A stretch of DNA of 64,000 nt, taken from contig NZ_CALTTY010000005.1 in the NCBI RefSeq assembly GCF_943912385.1, positions 1 to 64,000 of the forward strand, read 5' to 3'. Positions 27,392-36,923 of this stretch are shown one piece after another; positions within the stretch are counted from its first letter, which is position 1; the number at the start of each line of letters is the position of its first letter. Source of the DNA: an uncultured Anaerococcus sp. Lineage in GTDB: Bacteria > Bacillota > Clostridia > Tissierellales > Peptoniphilaceae. The notes beneath the pieces were generated by a model. That model was not told where the DNA came from. It searched no databases and saw only the letters and a program-made list of their open reading frames with translations. The position numbers and the translations under genes were made by a program.

Positions 27392-28624
27392 CTACAAATC
27401 CTTCATCAATTCCAAGGTCACCAGAAATGACTTGTAGAAACTATCTACCGGGAGAAATTCCTTGTTTGAGTGGAAGTTGTGGGCTCCTGTGAAGTAGTTT
27501 GGGGTAAATATTCCCCTTGTTGATAGGAAGGACCCGTCTGTACCTCCTCGCATGGGGATTGTCTTTTCTTTTATCCCTAGCTTTTTATAAATTTCTTTTA
27601 ACTTTACTACAGCTTCTTTATTTTCCTCAGTCATGGAATCTAGGATATTGTTGTAGACGTCGGTGATTTTGAGGGCTATTTCAGCTTTTGGGTATCTTTC
27701 TCTTAAGAGGTCAGTTATTTTATTAAGGTAGGTTTTTGTTTTTTCAAACTTTTGCCTGTCGTGGTTTCTTATATTAAAGTCTAAACTTAGGTCTAATACA
27801 TCTCCTTTTATATCTGTAACCCAGACATAGCCTTCCCTATTTTCTGTATTTTCTGGCATCTTTGCCCTATCGAGACTTCCTATAAAATCATGGGCAATCA
27901 TTATTGGGTTTACTAAATTTCCCTTAGCGCTCATGGGGTGGGCAGGAACACCCTTTATTATTAAAGTACCGCTTGCTGCATTGAAGGTCTCGTAGACAAG
28001 CTCCCCCAGTTCACAACAGTCAATTGTATAAGCATAGTCTACCTTAAATTTATCAAAGTCAATCTTTCTTACTCCCCTGAGTCCTATTTCCTCATCTGGG
28101 ACAAAAGCAATCTTAATATCTGCGTGGTCTATATCTGGATTTTCTTTTAAGTAGCAAAGGGCTGTCATGATATTTGCAATAGCCGCCTTGTTATCAGCCC
28201 CCAGGACAGAAGTCCCGTCTGTAAAGATCAGGTCATCTCCTATGTAGGCTAGGACTTCTGGATTTTCCTTAGGGGAGATTATAAAGTTTTCATTTATCCT
28301 TATGTCCTTGCCGTCATATCCTCTTATAAGCTGGGGGTTTATTTTATCAGATAGACCCACATCTACCGTGTCAAGATGGGCCACCCAGCCCAGTGATTTT
28401 TCCCTTTCTCCCCTTTTAGGGAGTCTAGCTTGGACTACTCCATATTTGTTTATATTTATATCGCAAAGGCCCAGGTCTTTAAAATCAGCTGCTAAGACTT
28501 GACCCAGCCTTAGCTGACCTTGACTTGATGGGATTTTTTTATTTTTCTCATTAGATTGGCTAGGTATACTTATGTATTTTAAGAAATTTTCTACTAGCTT
28601 GTCTTTTATAATCTTTTCGTCCAT
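27392..28624 (-). CDS. pepT: Peptidase T (tripeptidase, M20B)
   Basis: A zinc aminotripeptidase of about 410 residues that removes the N-terminal residue from tripeptides in the cytoplasm. Metal-site motifs are WVAHLDTVD near 80, GTSVLGADNKAA near 140, PDEEIGLRG with the catalytic Glu, and the late HNFHSNKEFLP. An earlier ATG at 28657 would add 11 residues, but homologues begin near MDEKIIKDKLVENFLKY, and GAGAA precedes this inner ATG. It lies 58 bases after the lipoprotein gene and may belong to that operon. Confidence 0.92.
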   Translation of the reverse strand: MDEKIIKDKLVENFLKYISIPSQSNEKNKKIPSSQGQLRLGQVLAADFKDLGLCDININKYGVVQARLPKRGEREKSLGWVAHLDTVDVGLSDKINPQLIRGYDGKDIRINENFIISPKENPEVLAYIGDDLIFTDGTSVLGADNKAAIANIMTALCYLKENPDIDHADIKIAFVPDEEIGLRGVRKIDFDKFKVDYAYTIDCCELGELVYETFNAASGTLIIKGVPAHPMSAKGNLVNPIMIAHDFIGSLDRAKMPENTENREGYVWVTDIKGDVLDLSLDFNIRNHDRQKFEKTKTYLNKITDLLRERYPKAEIALKITDVYNNILDSMTEENKEAVVKLKEIYKKLGIKEKTIPMRGGTDGSFLSTRGIFTPNYFTGAHNFHSNKEFLPVDSFYKSFLVTLELMKDL

Positions 28625-28681
28625 ATTTTCTCGATTCTTTTTTATAGTAAAAACCACATCATGACTGTGGCTATCACCTTG

Positions 28682-29878
28682 TTAAAGCCCTATATCAAGG
28701 GCTTTTACTTCTTTATCATAGTCTATATAATATAATTTGCCATTTGCTACCCTGTAGCCAAAGGATTCTATATCCTTTTCTACAACCTCTCCTGTGAGAT
28801 AATTTATAATATCCATCCTAAAGAGGTGGTCTGACTCGTCAAATTTGACTGGTTTTTGGATTATAATATTTTCTCCGATAAAGCTAATTCTTTCAGTATC
28901 ATTCATAGGGTATCTTTGATCTTTTACAACCATTTCGTTTTCTTCTGACTTAAAAATCTCATAGACTGGTTTATCCTTGTCAAAGTGCTTGGCACTCATG
29001 ACGAAATTGGCCTTAGTGTCTTTTTCGATAAGCTCAGCTTCTTGATCGAAGTCTTTTTCAAAATCTATCTTATAGAGACTGGTTGAGGCGTCTTTTTCAA
29101 GCTTAGTAAAGACTGCTTCCTTATCTGTGATCCCTACTCCTATAACACTTTCTTCATCAACAGTCCTTGTTGCCTTATAGACACCAATTTTTCCAGTCTT
29201 TAGGTTGACTTCGGCAAGGCCTGACTTATCTCTAATTAAGGTATCATTATTGCCGTTTTCTTCGTAATAGGAATACATACCATAGACCTTATCTCCAATT
29301 ATACCAAGGGGTATTAGGGTTTCGTTGTCCCCAAAATCATAAAGGGTGGTTAGGTCTTTGCCTGATATTTTTCTTATTGAAAAGTCATTTTTTACATAAG
29401 AGCCTAAGACAAAGATGTTGTTTGAATAAGGAATATAGGATGCAGAATATTCTTTTTCGTGAGCTTGGCCTTCTTTATTGAATCCTTCTTCTTCAAGAGC
29501 GTCTACAACCTCTCCGTCTTTTACAGTGACTAGGTCATAATAGGAAAAGAAATAGTCGTCTCCTGTGAGGGCCTTTTCATCTTCTCGATCATCCTCGGAT
29601 TCTTTGTGATTTTCCTTTGTATCCTCATCCTTCTCTTCTTCATCTGGATTATCAGAATCTTGTTGATTTTCTACAGGTATGACTTCCTTTTTGACCTCCT
29701 CTTCTTTATCTTCTGGGTAGGTTCTTTTTATTTCTTCATCTTCTTGGCTTTCTTCTTGTTCTTTACTTTCTTCTACTTGTTTTTTCCTTGCTAGGGACTT
29801 TTCCCTTTTAATTTCTGTCTGATTTCCACATGCGCTAAGGCTTAGTGCAATTATCAATAATGCTAATATTTTCTTCAT
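28682..29878 (-). CDS. Lipoprotein of unknown function, last gene of a MacB-like ABC operon
   Basis: A 398-residue lipoprotein: signal peptide MKKILALLIIALSLSAC with the lipobox Cys at 17, a strongly acidic Lys/Glu/Asp linker (about 24-105), and a globular C-domain with repeated beta-strand patterns that look propeller-like. I do not recognise a named family. It shares one base with the permease gene upstream, so it is probably a surface component of that ABC system. No enzyme motif was found. Confidence 0.75.
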   Translation of the reverse strand: MKKILALLIIALSLSACGNQTEIKREKSLARKKQVEESKEQEESQEDEEIKRTYPEDKEEEVKKEVIPVENQQDSDNPDEEEKDEDTKENHKESEDDREDEKALTGDDYFFSYYDLVTVKDGEVVDALEEEGFNKEGQAHEKEYSASYIPYSNNIFVLGSYVKNDFSIRKISGKDLTTLYDFGDNETLIPLGIIGDKVYGMYSYYEENGNNDTLIRDKSGLAEVNLKTGKIGVYKATRTVDEESVIGVGITDKEAVFTKLEKDASTSLYKIDFEKDFDQEAELIEKDTKANFVMSAKHFDKDKPVYEIFKSEENEMVVKDQRYPMNDTERISFIGENIIIQKPVKFDESDHLFRMDIINYLTGEVVEKDIESFGYRVANGKLYYIDYDKEVKALDIGL

Positions 29879-31248
29879 TAATTACTCCTTAAGGCTTCTA
29901 TAGCTGATAATTTGGTAGCACGTCTGGCTGGGATGTAGCCTGCTAGGACTCCAACCAAGGAGGAAAATAAAACCCCAACTAGGGCAAGCCCCGGACTTAT
30001 GGCAATAATATTTGATTCTGTCCCAAACATCCCTCCTCCTGCCATCATGCTATTAATAATCTTACCCACTCCGAGAGAAATTAATAAACCAATTATCCCT
30101 CCGAAAAATCCAATAAACCCAGATTCTATTAAAAATAGGCTCCTGACATCATTTATGGAGGCTCCAATTACCTTCATGACTCCGATTTCTTTTTGCCTTT
30201 CATAGATTGACATCAACATGGTGTTTATTATCCCAATTGCTGATACTATAAAGGCGACAGAGCCAATACCTCCGAGGATTAGGGTTACCTGCATGGTTTG
30301 CTTTTTAATCTCTTCGGCAGAGCCTGCCTCTGATTGGGTGTTAAAGCCGAGTTTTTTTATATCTTTTTCTACTCTTTCGAGATTCTCGACATCATCTACT
30401 ATGATCCTTAGGTTGTCGTATTTTATCTTATCAGATTTTTCTTCTATAGGCTTTCCGTTTGCGTCAAAGGCTTCTTCTAGTTGGGGATATCTTATTTTTT
30501 TGTCTTCTTCCTTTAATTTTTCATAAAAACTTTCGTTAGTATAGGATGACCAACCCTTTAGAAGGGCCTTGGAATTAAGTTTTCCGGCAAGTCTTACCTT
30601 TACGTCGACAAAGCTAGGCTTGTTTATCTCTTCTTCTTGGTTTTCATCACTGCCAAAATTTACCCCATCGTCATCTTCACCATCCTTAAAACCTAGGCGA
30701 AAATAGTAGTCATGGCTAGGAAATGAAAATTCTTCTTCAAGGGGCATGGATGACCAACCTCCATCAGTCATCTCCTCTATCTTTTGAACATCAGCATTTT
30801 GACCTAGAACTATCGCGTTATCATCTGAAGTCGTGAGGCTAGATCCCCATTCAAACATGTCCTTACTTAAGAGGCTAAAGACCTCATCTGGTATTACTTC
30901 AAAGCTGGTATTTATCAAATATTCATCCTCTTTATCGACCCAGATTTCTCCCCAAAAGTTTTTGGATGGAACAACTGCCTTGACTCCCTTTACATTTTTG
31001 AGCTTTTTTATATCTGTATCCTTGATATCCATGCCTTCGCCTTGGTTATCATTTATAATATTTATAGATGTAAGACCACCAAAGGATTCTATCATTTCTT
31101 TTTGGGAATTTGAAATTCCTGTGGCAAAGGCAAGCATGAGTATAATTGATGTGGCGCCGATAACTACTGAAAGGACTGTTAGGATGGTCCTTGATTTCCT
31201 ACGGGATAGGTTTCTCAGTGCCATCAATATCCTGTCACTAATCTTCAT
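29878..31248 (-). CDS. MacB/FtsX-type ABC transporter permease
   Basis: A 456-residue permease. It has an N-terminal helix after MALRNLSRRKSRTILTVLSVVIG, a large extracellular MacB-PCD domain (about 45-310) and a C-terminal FtsX bundle of three helices including the conserved MSIYERQKEIGVMKVIGAS segment and GYIPARRATKLSAIEALR at the end. Such proteins act mechanically at the membrane to export peptides or control surface complexes. It overlaps the adaptor gene upstream by 11 bp. Confidence 0.87.
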   Translation of the reverse strand: MKISDRILMALRNLSRRKSRTILTVLSVVIGATSIILMLAFATGISNSQKEMIESFGGLTSINIINDNQGEGMDIKDTDIKKLKNVKGVKAVVPSKNFWGEIWVDKEDEYLINTSFEVIPDEVFSLLSKDMFEWGSSLTTSDDNAIVLGQNADVQKIEEMTDGGWSSMPLEEEFSFPSHDYYFRLGFKDGEDDDGVNFGSDENQEEEINKPSFVDVKVRLAGKLNSKALLKGWSSYTNESFYEKLKEEDKKIRYPQLEEAFDANGKPIEEKSDKIKYDNLRIIVDDVENLERVEKDIKKLGFNTQSEAGSAEEIKKQTMQVTLILGGIGSVAFIVSAIGIINTMLMSIYERQKEIGVMKVIGASINDVRSLFLIESGFIGFFGGIIGLLISLGVGKIINSMMAGGGMFGTESNIIAISPGLALVGVLFSSLVGVLAGYIPARRATKLSAIEALRSN

Positions 31249-32215
31249 CGTCTATTAAAAGCTCCTCGTCTTCTTTTTTATTCTTCCTCTTCTTATATAA
31301 AATTGCAGCAAGGATAATAATTGTTATAAGCCCAATCCAAACAAAGGGAGATTTAAGAACTGATCCCTGGCCCATGGAAGGGTCTTCCATGCCCATTTCT
31401 TCACCTAAGTCTCCTCCCATCTCACCTTCCATACCTTCGGGCATACCTTCTACTACTTCGTTTTTAAAGTCTTTGATTTGGGTGTGGACCTTGCCTGTGG
31501 AGTCTTCATAAGATAGCATTATCTGTCCTTCAATTTCGCCTTCTCTTGTTGGAGTAGCTGTAAAGGAGAAGGTCTCCTGGGTGCCGGTGTTAAAGTTTCC
31601 TATAAATTTCCTGTCATTATCAATTTTTATTCCCTTGCCTATCACATCACACATAAAGGTATTTAGGTTGTCCTTGCCTGTGTTATAGATATTTACAGAC
31701 ATTTCTGTGGGACTTCCGACAATAAGCTCGTCAGATTTAACCTCGCCCATGGTGACCCCTGCCCTTTGGACTACTGGTATGCCAATTGCTTCTGTGGTTT
31801 TGTATTGGTTGCCATCTCCGTCTTCATACTCTATTGATAGATCTATTACGTAATTTCCTGCAACAGCATTGGGGAGGACATTCATGGTGATGTGTTTGTT
31901 TGCAGTATTCCAAGGATATAGGGCTGCTACATAGAATGAATTTGATTGATTTACAGGTGAAAATACTGATCCGTCCGATACCATTGCATTATTCTCTCCT
32001 GTGTTTTGGGGTTGGGCACCGAGGTTTTGTTCTATAGTGGCCTTTAAGTTATAGATGGTATTTTTATTATTGGTGTTATAGAGGCTAAAAGATAGGTCAA
32101 AACTTTTTCCTGCTTCTGCGATCTTTGGACTTAGATTATAAGAAGATATCATTATCTTTGGTTGGTTTTTTATGTTTATCGGCATATCTATGGATGTGTT
32201 TTGAGTGTCGTTCAT
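31238..32215 (-). CDS. CARDB-like surface adaptor with C-terminal anchor
   Basis: A 325-residue protein with two beta-sandwich, CARDB/COG1361-type segments (around 15-150 and 155-255), an acidic Met/Gly/Glu-rich stretch, a single transmembrane helix at about 288-306 and a Lys-rich then acidic tail. The Lys-rich tail implies that the C-terminus is inside and the sandwiches outside, yet there is no N-terminal signal peptide. GAGGT lies 6 bases before the ATG, and the gene overlaps the ATPase stop as TAATG, so the start looks right. It probably links the ABC system to the cell surface. Confidence 0.72.
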   Translation of the reverse strand: MNDTQNTSIDMPINIKNQPKIMISSYNLSPKIAEAGKSFDLSFSLYNTNNKNTIYNLKATIEQNLGAQPQNTGENNAMVSDGSVFSPVNQSNSFYVAALYPWNTANKHITMNVLPNAVAGNYVIDLSIEYEDGDGNQYKTTEAIGIPVVQRAGVTMGEVKSDELIVGSPTEMSVNIYNTGKDNLNTFMCDVIGKGIKIDNDRKFIGNFNTGTQETFSFTATPTREGEIEGQIMLSYEDSTGKVHTQIKDFKNEVVEGMPEGMEGEMGGDLGEEMGMEDPSMGQGSVLKSPFVWIGLITIIILAAILYKKRKNKKEDEELLIDDED

Positions 32216-32919
32216 TATAGTACCTCGTCTATGGATAGTTTTTCGTGGACCCTATCTAGCCTTCCATCTCTCATAAAAAGGGTCCTGTCTGCAAATTCTG
32301 TCATTTCATCATCGTGGGTGACCATGATAAAGGTCTGCTTGTTTTCTCTGGTGATATCCTTGATAAGCTTCATAATTTCAAAGCTCGTCTTGGTATCTAG
32401 GTTTCCTGTTGGCTCGTCGGCAAAGATTATAGAGGGTCTTCCTACAAAGGCCCTGGCTATGGATACCCTCTGCTGCTGGCCGCCTGATAATTCATTGGGC
32501 TTGTTATAAAGCCTATCTTTAAGGCCAACATCTCTTAAAATTTTTGCGGCCTCCTTTTTTCTCTCGCTAGCTCCTATCCCCTTAAAGGTTAGGGGCAGGG
32601 CCACATTTTCCCAGGCAGATAAATAAGGAAGGAGGTTATAGGACTGGAAGACAAAGCCTATATTTAAATTCCTAAATTTTGTTATCTGGGCTTCTCTTAG
32701 TTTAGCAAGGTCAATATCCCCATAGGAGATAGACCCCTTAGTCGGTCTTTCAAGTCCAGCTAGCATGTTTAAAAGGGTAGATTTCCCAGATCCTGATGTC
32801 CCAAGGAGGGCTATAAATTCGCCCTTGTCAATATCAATATCTATCCCGTCCAGGGCCTTGATCACAGTTCCACCCAGCTTATAGTATTTTTTTAAATTTC
32901 TTACTTTTATTAAAGTCAT
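32215..32919 (-). CDS. MacB/LolD-type ABC transporter ATPase
   Basis: A 234-residue ABC ATPase with Walker A GTSGSGKSTLLN near 40, the Q-loop FVFQSYNLLPYLSAWENV, signature SGGQQQRVSIARAF and Walker B IIFADEPTGNLD. These are typical of the three-component export ATPases working with FtsX-type permeases. It is the first gene of the operon: ATPase, CARDB adaptor, permease, lipoprotein. Adjacent genes overlap by 1 to 11 bp, so all four are coupled. Confidence 0.93.
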   Translation of the reverse strand: MTLIKVRNLKKYYKLGGTVIKALDGIDIDIDKGEFIALLGTSGSGKSTLLNMLAGLERPTKGSISYGDIDLAKLREAQITKFRNLNIGFVFQSYNLLPYLSAWENVALPLTFKGIGASERKKEAAKILRDVGLKDRLYNKPNELSGGQQQRVSIARAFVGRPSIIFADEPTGNLDTKTSFEIMKLIKDITRENKQTFIMVTHDDEMTEFADRTLFMRDGRLDRVHEKLSIDEVL

Positions 32920-33061
32920 AAGTCCCCTTTAGTGTTTGGTTATATGTATTACACCTAAATTTATTTTATCATAGCAAAGTCCTACTTACAAGCTTATTTC
33001 TTATAAGATTTTGTTAATTTCTGCTAATCTTCCTTAAAATATTTGTAAGAAATTTAAAAAT

Positions 33062-33089
33062 AAAAAGACTAGGACCTGCCTAATCTTTT
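33062..33089 (-). terminator. Terminator after the Nudix gene
   Basis: AAAAAGACTAGG (33062-33073) pairs with CCTAATCTTTT (33079-33089) around a 5-base loop, about 90 bases past the Nudix stop codon; the minus-strand transcript ends in T5. Confidence 0.75.
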
Positions 33090-33179
33090 AAAAATAGTTA
33101 TTTATTTGTAAGTCTTATAAAAAATAGGAAAGTATCTATTCTTTTTTGGTTTACCTAAGTCTATTTAAATTATAAGTCT

Positions 33180-33629
33180 TTAAAAATAATGGATTTCTTC
33201 CTTGCCATCTCTTAGGTCCCAGAAGACTTCCTTGTATCTTCCCTCATAGATCCCTAAAATTTTATCCATGGACAGAGACTTACCAGCTGACTTTGCAAAA
33301 TTTTCATAGGTCATCCAAGAGAGTTTCCCCTCCCTATTTTCTTTTTCAAGCTTGCCAGTAAAGTCGCTTGTTTCATATAAAAGTCCCACATCCTTATTAG
33401 TATCAGTAAGCCAGGTAATAATTCCAACTAGTTTGGGATTTTTTATATCGAGCTTTGTCTCTTCCTTGGCTTCTCTCATTACAGAATCTTCAAAGGATTC
33501 TCCTGGTTCTACCTTTCCTCCGGGAAAGGTAAGGCCCTCCCAGCCGTATTTTTTGACCTTATCAAGGACGACGACTTCCCCAGTTTCTTTATCATAAATT
33601 TTTACCATATTCATTAATACTATTTTCAT
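33180..33629 (-). CDS. Nudix hydrolase (MutT/8-oxo-dGTP diphosphatase-like)
   Basis: A 149-residue Nudix protein with a complete box: GGKVEPGESFEDSVMREAKEETKLD, containing the metal-binding REAKEE glutamates (around residues 37-59). It begins MKIVLMNMVKIYDKETGEVVV, as in the subgroup annotated as 8-oxo-dGTP diphosphatase, and has the later WLTDTNKDVGLLYETSDF strand. It likely hydrolyses oxidised or other nucleoside triphosphates. It stands alone between a terminator and the repeat element. Confidence 0.88.
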   Translation of the reverse strand: MKIVLMNMVKIYDKETGEVVVLDKVKKYGWEGLTFPGGKVEPGESFEDSVMREAKEETKLDIKNPKLVGIITWLTDTNKDVGLLYETSDFTGKLEKENREGKLSWMTYENFAKSAGKSLSMDKILGIYEGRYKEVFWDLRDGKEEIHYF

Positions 33630-33665
33630 AATTCGCTCCTTAAAAAACTATATAGGAAAGAAAAA

Positions 33666-33779
33666 GAGGCTGTTGCAGAATGAATAAACCGTCCCAATAT
33701 CACCAGAGGGTCTCAAAAAGCCGACGGGCTATTCTCTGATGATGGGACGATAGTTATTCACAATTTACAACAGCCTCTT
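33666..33779. repeat. Palindromic MITE-like element, copy B
   Basis: The arms GAGGCTGTTGCAGAATGAA... and ...TTCACAATTTACAACAGCCTC match those of the element at 64-255 but in reverse orientation, with the shared core AGCCCGTCGGCT (33719-33730 on the minus strand) and TTGAGACC. It lacks the extra GC-rich hairpin found in copy A. It ends 9 bases from the ileS stop codon, mirroring the position of copy A behind tcyP. Confidence 0.75.
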
Positions 33780-33788
33780 CCCCAGTAT

Positions 33789-36700
33789 TTATAGTCTTTC
33801 TAGATTGATTTTTACTTCTTTATCATTTAATTCAAGAGTGTCTGTACCAAGACTTTCCCTAGTAAAGTCATCAGCTAGGGTTTCTTTTTTGATTTCTTCA
33901 GCATATTTCTCTAAGGACTTAGCAAGATCTTCGTCTGCATCATAGGAGATATTGATCCTATCTGTAACCTCAAAGCCAGAATCTTTTCTTAGATTTTGGA
34001 TTTTTGAGATGAATTCTCTCGCATAGCCTTCATCTTTTAAGTCTTCTGTGATTTCTGTATCTAGGATTACAAAGACATTGCCGTCAATTTCAACATCGAA
34101 GCCTTCCTTGGCAGATATTCTGATATCTAGGTAGTCTTTCGTTACTTCGAATTCTTCTCCACCTATTTCAACTTTGACAGGACCTTCATTCACCTTATCT
34201 ATAAAATCTTTGGCGTCTGTATTTGCAAGGTACTTGGCAAAGTCATTTACCTTTGATTGGAATATCCTACCGACAACCCTAAAGTCTGGTTTTAGGAAAT
34301 AATCCATAAAGGATGATAGGTCCTCTTCAAAGTCAACTTCCTTAATATTTAGCTCTTCTTTTATAAGTGGGAAGATTTTTTCAAGTCTTTCCTTATATGA
34401 CCCATCAACAATTATCTTTGAAAGTGGTTGACGAACCTTGATTGCTTCTTTTTCTCTAGATGCGCGTCCTAGGTTTACAATCTTACGAACTAGGTCCATG
34501 TCTTCTTCAAGCCTTGTGTCTACCAAGCTTTCATCTACTTCAGGTAGGATTTGAGTGTGGACAGTCTTTTCTCCGGTTAGTTTTTGGTAGATTTCTTCAG
34601 CTATAAATGGTGTGATTGGAGCTATAAGCTTAGATATGGTAACAAGAACATCATAGGTTGTTTTATAAACAGATTTTTTAGAATCTGTTAAATCTTGTGA
34701 CCAGAACCTCTTCCTATTACGTCTGATATACCAGTTTGATAAGTCTTCTACAACGAAGTTTGAAATTTCATGGACAACCTTGTTGTATTCAAATTTTTCC
34801 ATTTCTTCGTAATAAGATTTAACTAGAGAGTTAAGTCTGGAGTATAGCCAGCGGTCGATACCGTCTTTTTCTACACCCTCAAATGACTTGATGTCAGCAA
34901 GAGTTAGCTCATCTGTACCTGCATAGAGGGTAAAGAAGTTATAGACATTTTCAAGTGTCCTAAAGAAGTTGTTTTTAACTTCCACAAGGCCCTTTTCATC
35001 AAACTTAGTCTGCATCCAAGCTGGAGATACATAAAGTGAATAAAATCTCACTGCATCCGCCCCGTACTTATCAAAAAGTTCGAATGGGTCTAAGGTATTG
35101 CCCTTAGATTTTGACATCTTTTGACCATTTTTATCTACAACCAGGTCATTTACAAGGACATTTTTGTATGGTGCCTTTCCTGTTGTGATTGTAGAAATAG
35201 CCATTAGGGAGTAGAACCAGCCTCTTGTTTGGTCGATCCCCTCAGAGATGAAGTCCGCTGGATAGTAGCCCTCTTCAAATAGTTCTTTATTTTCAAATGG
35301 ATAGTGGAGTTGGGCAAATGGCATGGCCCCTGAGTCAAACCATACGTCTATTACATCTGGGACTCTTGTCATGGTGCCCCCACACTTATCGCATTTGATA
35401 TGGACATTATCTACGTATGGTCTGTGAAGTTCTATATCTTCTGAAATATCTTCGATTGCACGTTCTTTTAACTCTTTTCGGCTTGCAACTGAGTCTGTAT
35501 GACCGCACTCACATCTCCAGATATTTAGAGGAGTACCCCAGTATCTAGACCTTGATATGGCCCAGTCTTTGACATTTTCTAGCCAGTTTCCAAACCTCTT
35601 ATCTCCTATTGTTTGTGGGTACCAGTTTACAGTCTTATTGTTTTCTACCATCTTATCTGAGAACTTGCTCATTTCTATATACCAGGATGGTCTTGCGTAA
35701 TAGATAAGTGGGGTGTGACATCTCCAGCAGTGTGGGTAGTTGTGTTCTATTGTGTCTTTATTAAATACCTTATCTTCTCCCTGGAGGTGGCGCCAGATTT
35801 TTTCATTGGTATCAAAGACAAATTCGCCTTCCCAAGGAGTTTCTGTAAACTTACCTTCTAGGTCTACTGGCTGGATAAAGTCAAGGTCATATTTCCTACA
35901 AGCCTGGTAGTCGTCCTCACCAAAGGCTGGTGCTATGTGAACTATACCTGTACCATCTTCTGCTGATACATAATCAGCAAGAATCACTTTAAAGGCCTTA
36001 CCTGGCTCAGTTTGTACAAATGGTAGGATTTGCTCGTATTCCATTAGTTCTAGGTCAGTACCCTTTAGCTCTTCGACTACTTCATAGTCTCTTTTATCCA
36101 TAATTTTTTCCATAAGAGATTTTGCCATGTAGTAGTAGGACTCATCTTCCTTGTCAAAGACCTTTACATAGTCAAGGTCTGGGTGAACTGCAAGGGCTAG
36201 GTTTGATGGGAGGGTCCATGGGGTTGTAGTCCAGGCTAAGAAATATTCATTGTCAGCCCCCTTTTTCTTAAATTTAACCGTAAGGGTGATGGTTTTTTCC
36301 ATCTCATAACCTTGGGCAACCTCGTGGCTTGCAAGACCTGTCCCGCATCTTGGGCAGTATGGCATGACCTTAGCACCTTCGTAGATATAACCTTTTTTGA
36401 AGGCATTGTCTAAGAGCCACCATTCTGTTTCGACGTAGTTATTGTCCATGGTGACATATGGGTGGTCCATGTCATATAAAAAGCCCATCCTATCTGACAT
36501 GTCCCTCCACATATCAGAATACTTCCAAACAGATTCCTTACATAGCTGGTTGAATTTTTCTATACCGTATTCTTCTATGTCATTTTTATCAGAAAAACCT
36601 AGTTCTTTTTCCACTTCGATTTCTACAGGCAGCCCATGGGTATCCCAGCCTGCTTTTTTAAGGACCTTATAGCCTTTCATATTTTTATATCGGCTAGTCA

Positions 36701-36908
36701 TATCCTTTAGGGTTCTAGCTATAACGTGGTGGATACCTGGCTTGCCGTTAGCTGTTGGTGGCCCATCGTAGATTACGTATTCTTCCCCATCTTCACGGGT
36801 CTTAAAAGTCTGATCTAAAAGGTCAATTTCATTCCAATAATCTTTTAGTTTTGCCTCCCTAGATTTTACATCCTTGGAGTCTACTTCTTCAAATTTAAAG
36901 TCGCACAT
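33789..36908 (-). CDS. ileS: Isoleucyl-tRNA synthetase, type 2 with GXHH signature
   Basis: A 1039-residue class I synthetase charging tRNA-Ile. The ATP motif at 58-61 reads GIHH instead of HIGH; KMSKS is intact near 597-601. The CP1 editing domain contains LAWTTTPWTLPSN near 224-236 and the aspartate region GTGIVHIAPAFGEDD. The extended, eukaryote-like C-terminus without the bacterial type 1 zinc finger marks IleRS2, a type known for mupirocin resistance. Swapping of the first and third motif positions (HXGH to GXHH) has been reported in hyper-resistant IleRS2 enzymes. It is expressed behind an Ile T-box. Confidence 0.95.
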   Translation of the reverse strand: MCDFKFEEVDSKDVKSREAKLKDYWNEIDLLDQTFKTREDGEEYVIYDGPPTANGKPGIHHVIARTLKDMTSRYKNMKGYKVLKKAGWDTHGLPVEIEVEKELGFSDKNDIEEYGIEKFNQLCKESVWKYSDMWRDMSDRMGFLYDMDHPYVTMDNNYVETEWWLLDNAFKKGYIYEGAKVMPYCPRCGTGLASHEVAQGYEMEKTITLTVKFKKKGADNEYFLAWTTTPWTLPSNLALAVHPDLDYVKVFDKEDESYYYMAKSLMEKIMDKRDYEVVEELKGTDLELMEYEQILPFVQTEPGKAFKVILADYVSAEDGTGIVHIAPAFGEDDYQACRKYDLDFIQPVDLEGKFTETPWEGEFVFDTNEKIWRHLQGEDKVFNKDTIEHNYPHCWRCHTPLIYYARPSWYIEMSKFSDKMVENNKTVNWYPQTIGDKRFGNWLENVKDWAISRSRYWGTPLNIWRCECGHTDSVASRKELKERAIEDISEDIELHRPYVDNVHIKCDKCGGTMTRVPDVIDVWFDSGAMPFAQLHYPFENKELFEEGYYPADFISEGIDQTRGWFYSLMAISTITTGKAPYKNVLVNDLVVDKNGQKMSKSKGNTLDPFELFDKYGADAVRFYSLYVSPAWMQTKFDEKGLVEVKNNFFRTLENVYNFFTLYAGTDELTLADIKSFEGVEKDGIDRWLYSRLNSLVKSYYEEMEKFEYNKVVHEISNFVVEDLSNWYIRRNRKRFWSQDLTDSKKSVYKTTYDVLVTISKLIAPITPFIAEEIYQKLTGEKTVHTQILPEVDESLVDTRLEEDMDLVRKIVNLGRASREKEAIKVRQPLSKIIVDGSYKERLEKIFPLIKEELNIKEVDFEEDLSSFMDYFLKPDFRVVGRIFQSKVNDFAKYLANTDAKDFIDKVNEGPVKVEIGGEEFEVTKDYLDIRISAKEGFDVEIDGNVFVILDTEITEDLKDEGYAREFISKIQNLRKDSGFEVTDRINISYDADEDLAKSLEKYAEEIKKETLADDFTRESLGTDTLELNDKEVKINLERL

Positions 36909-36923
36909 ATCTTTTCCTTCCTA

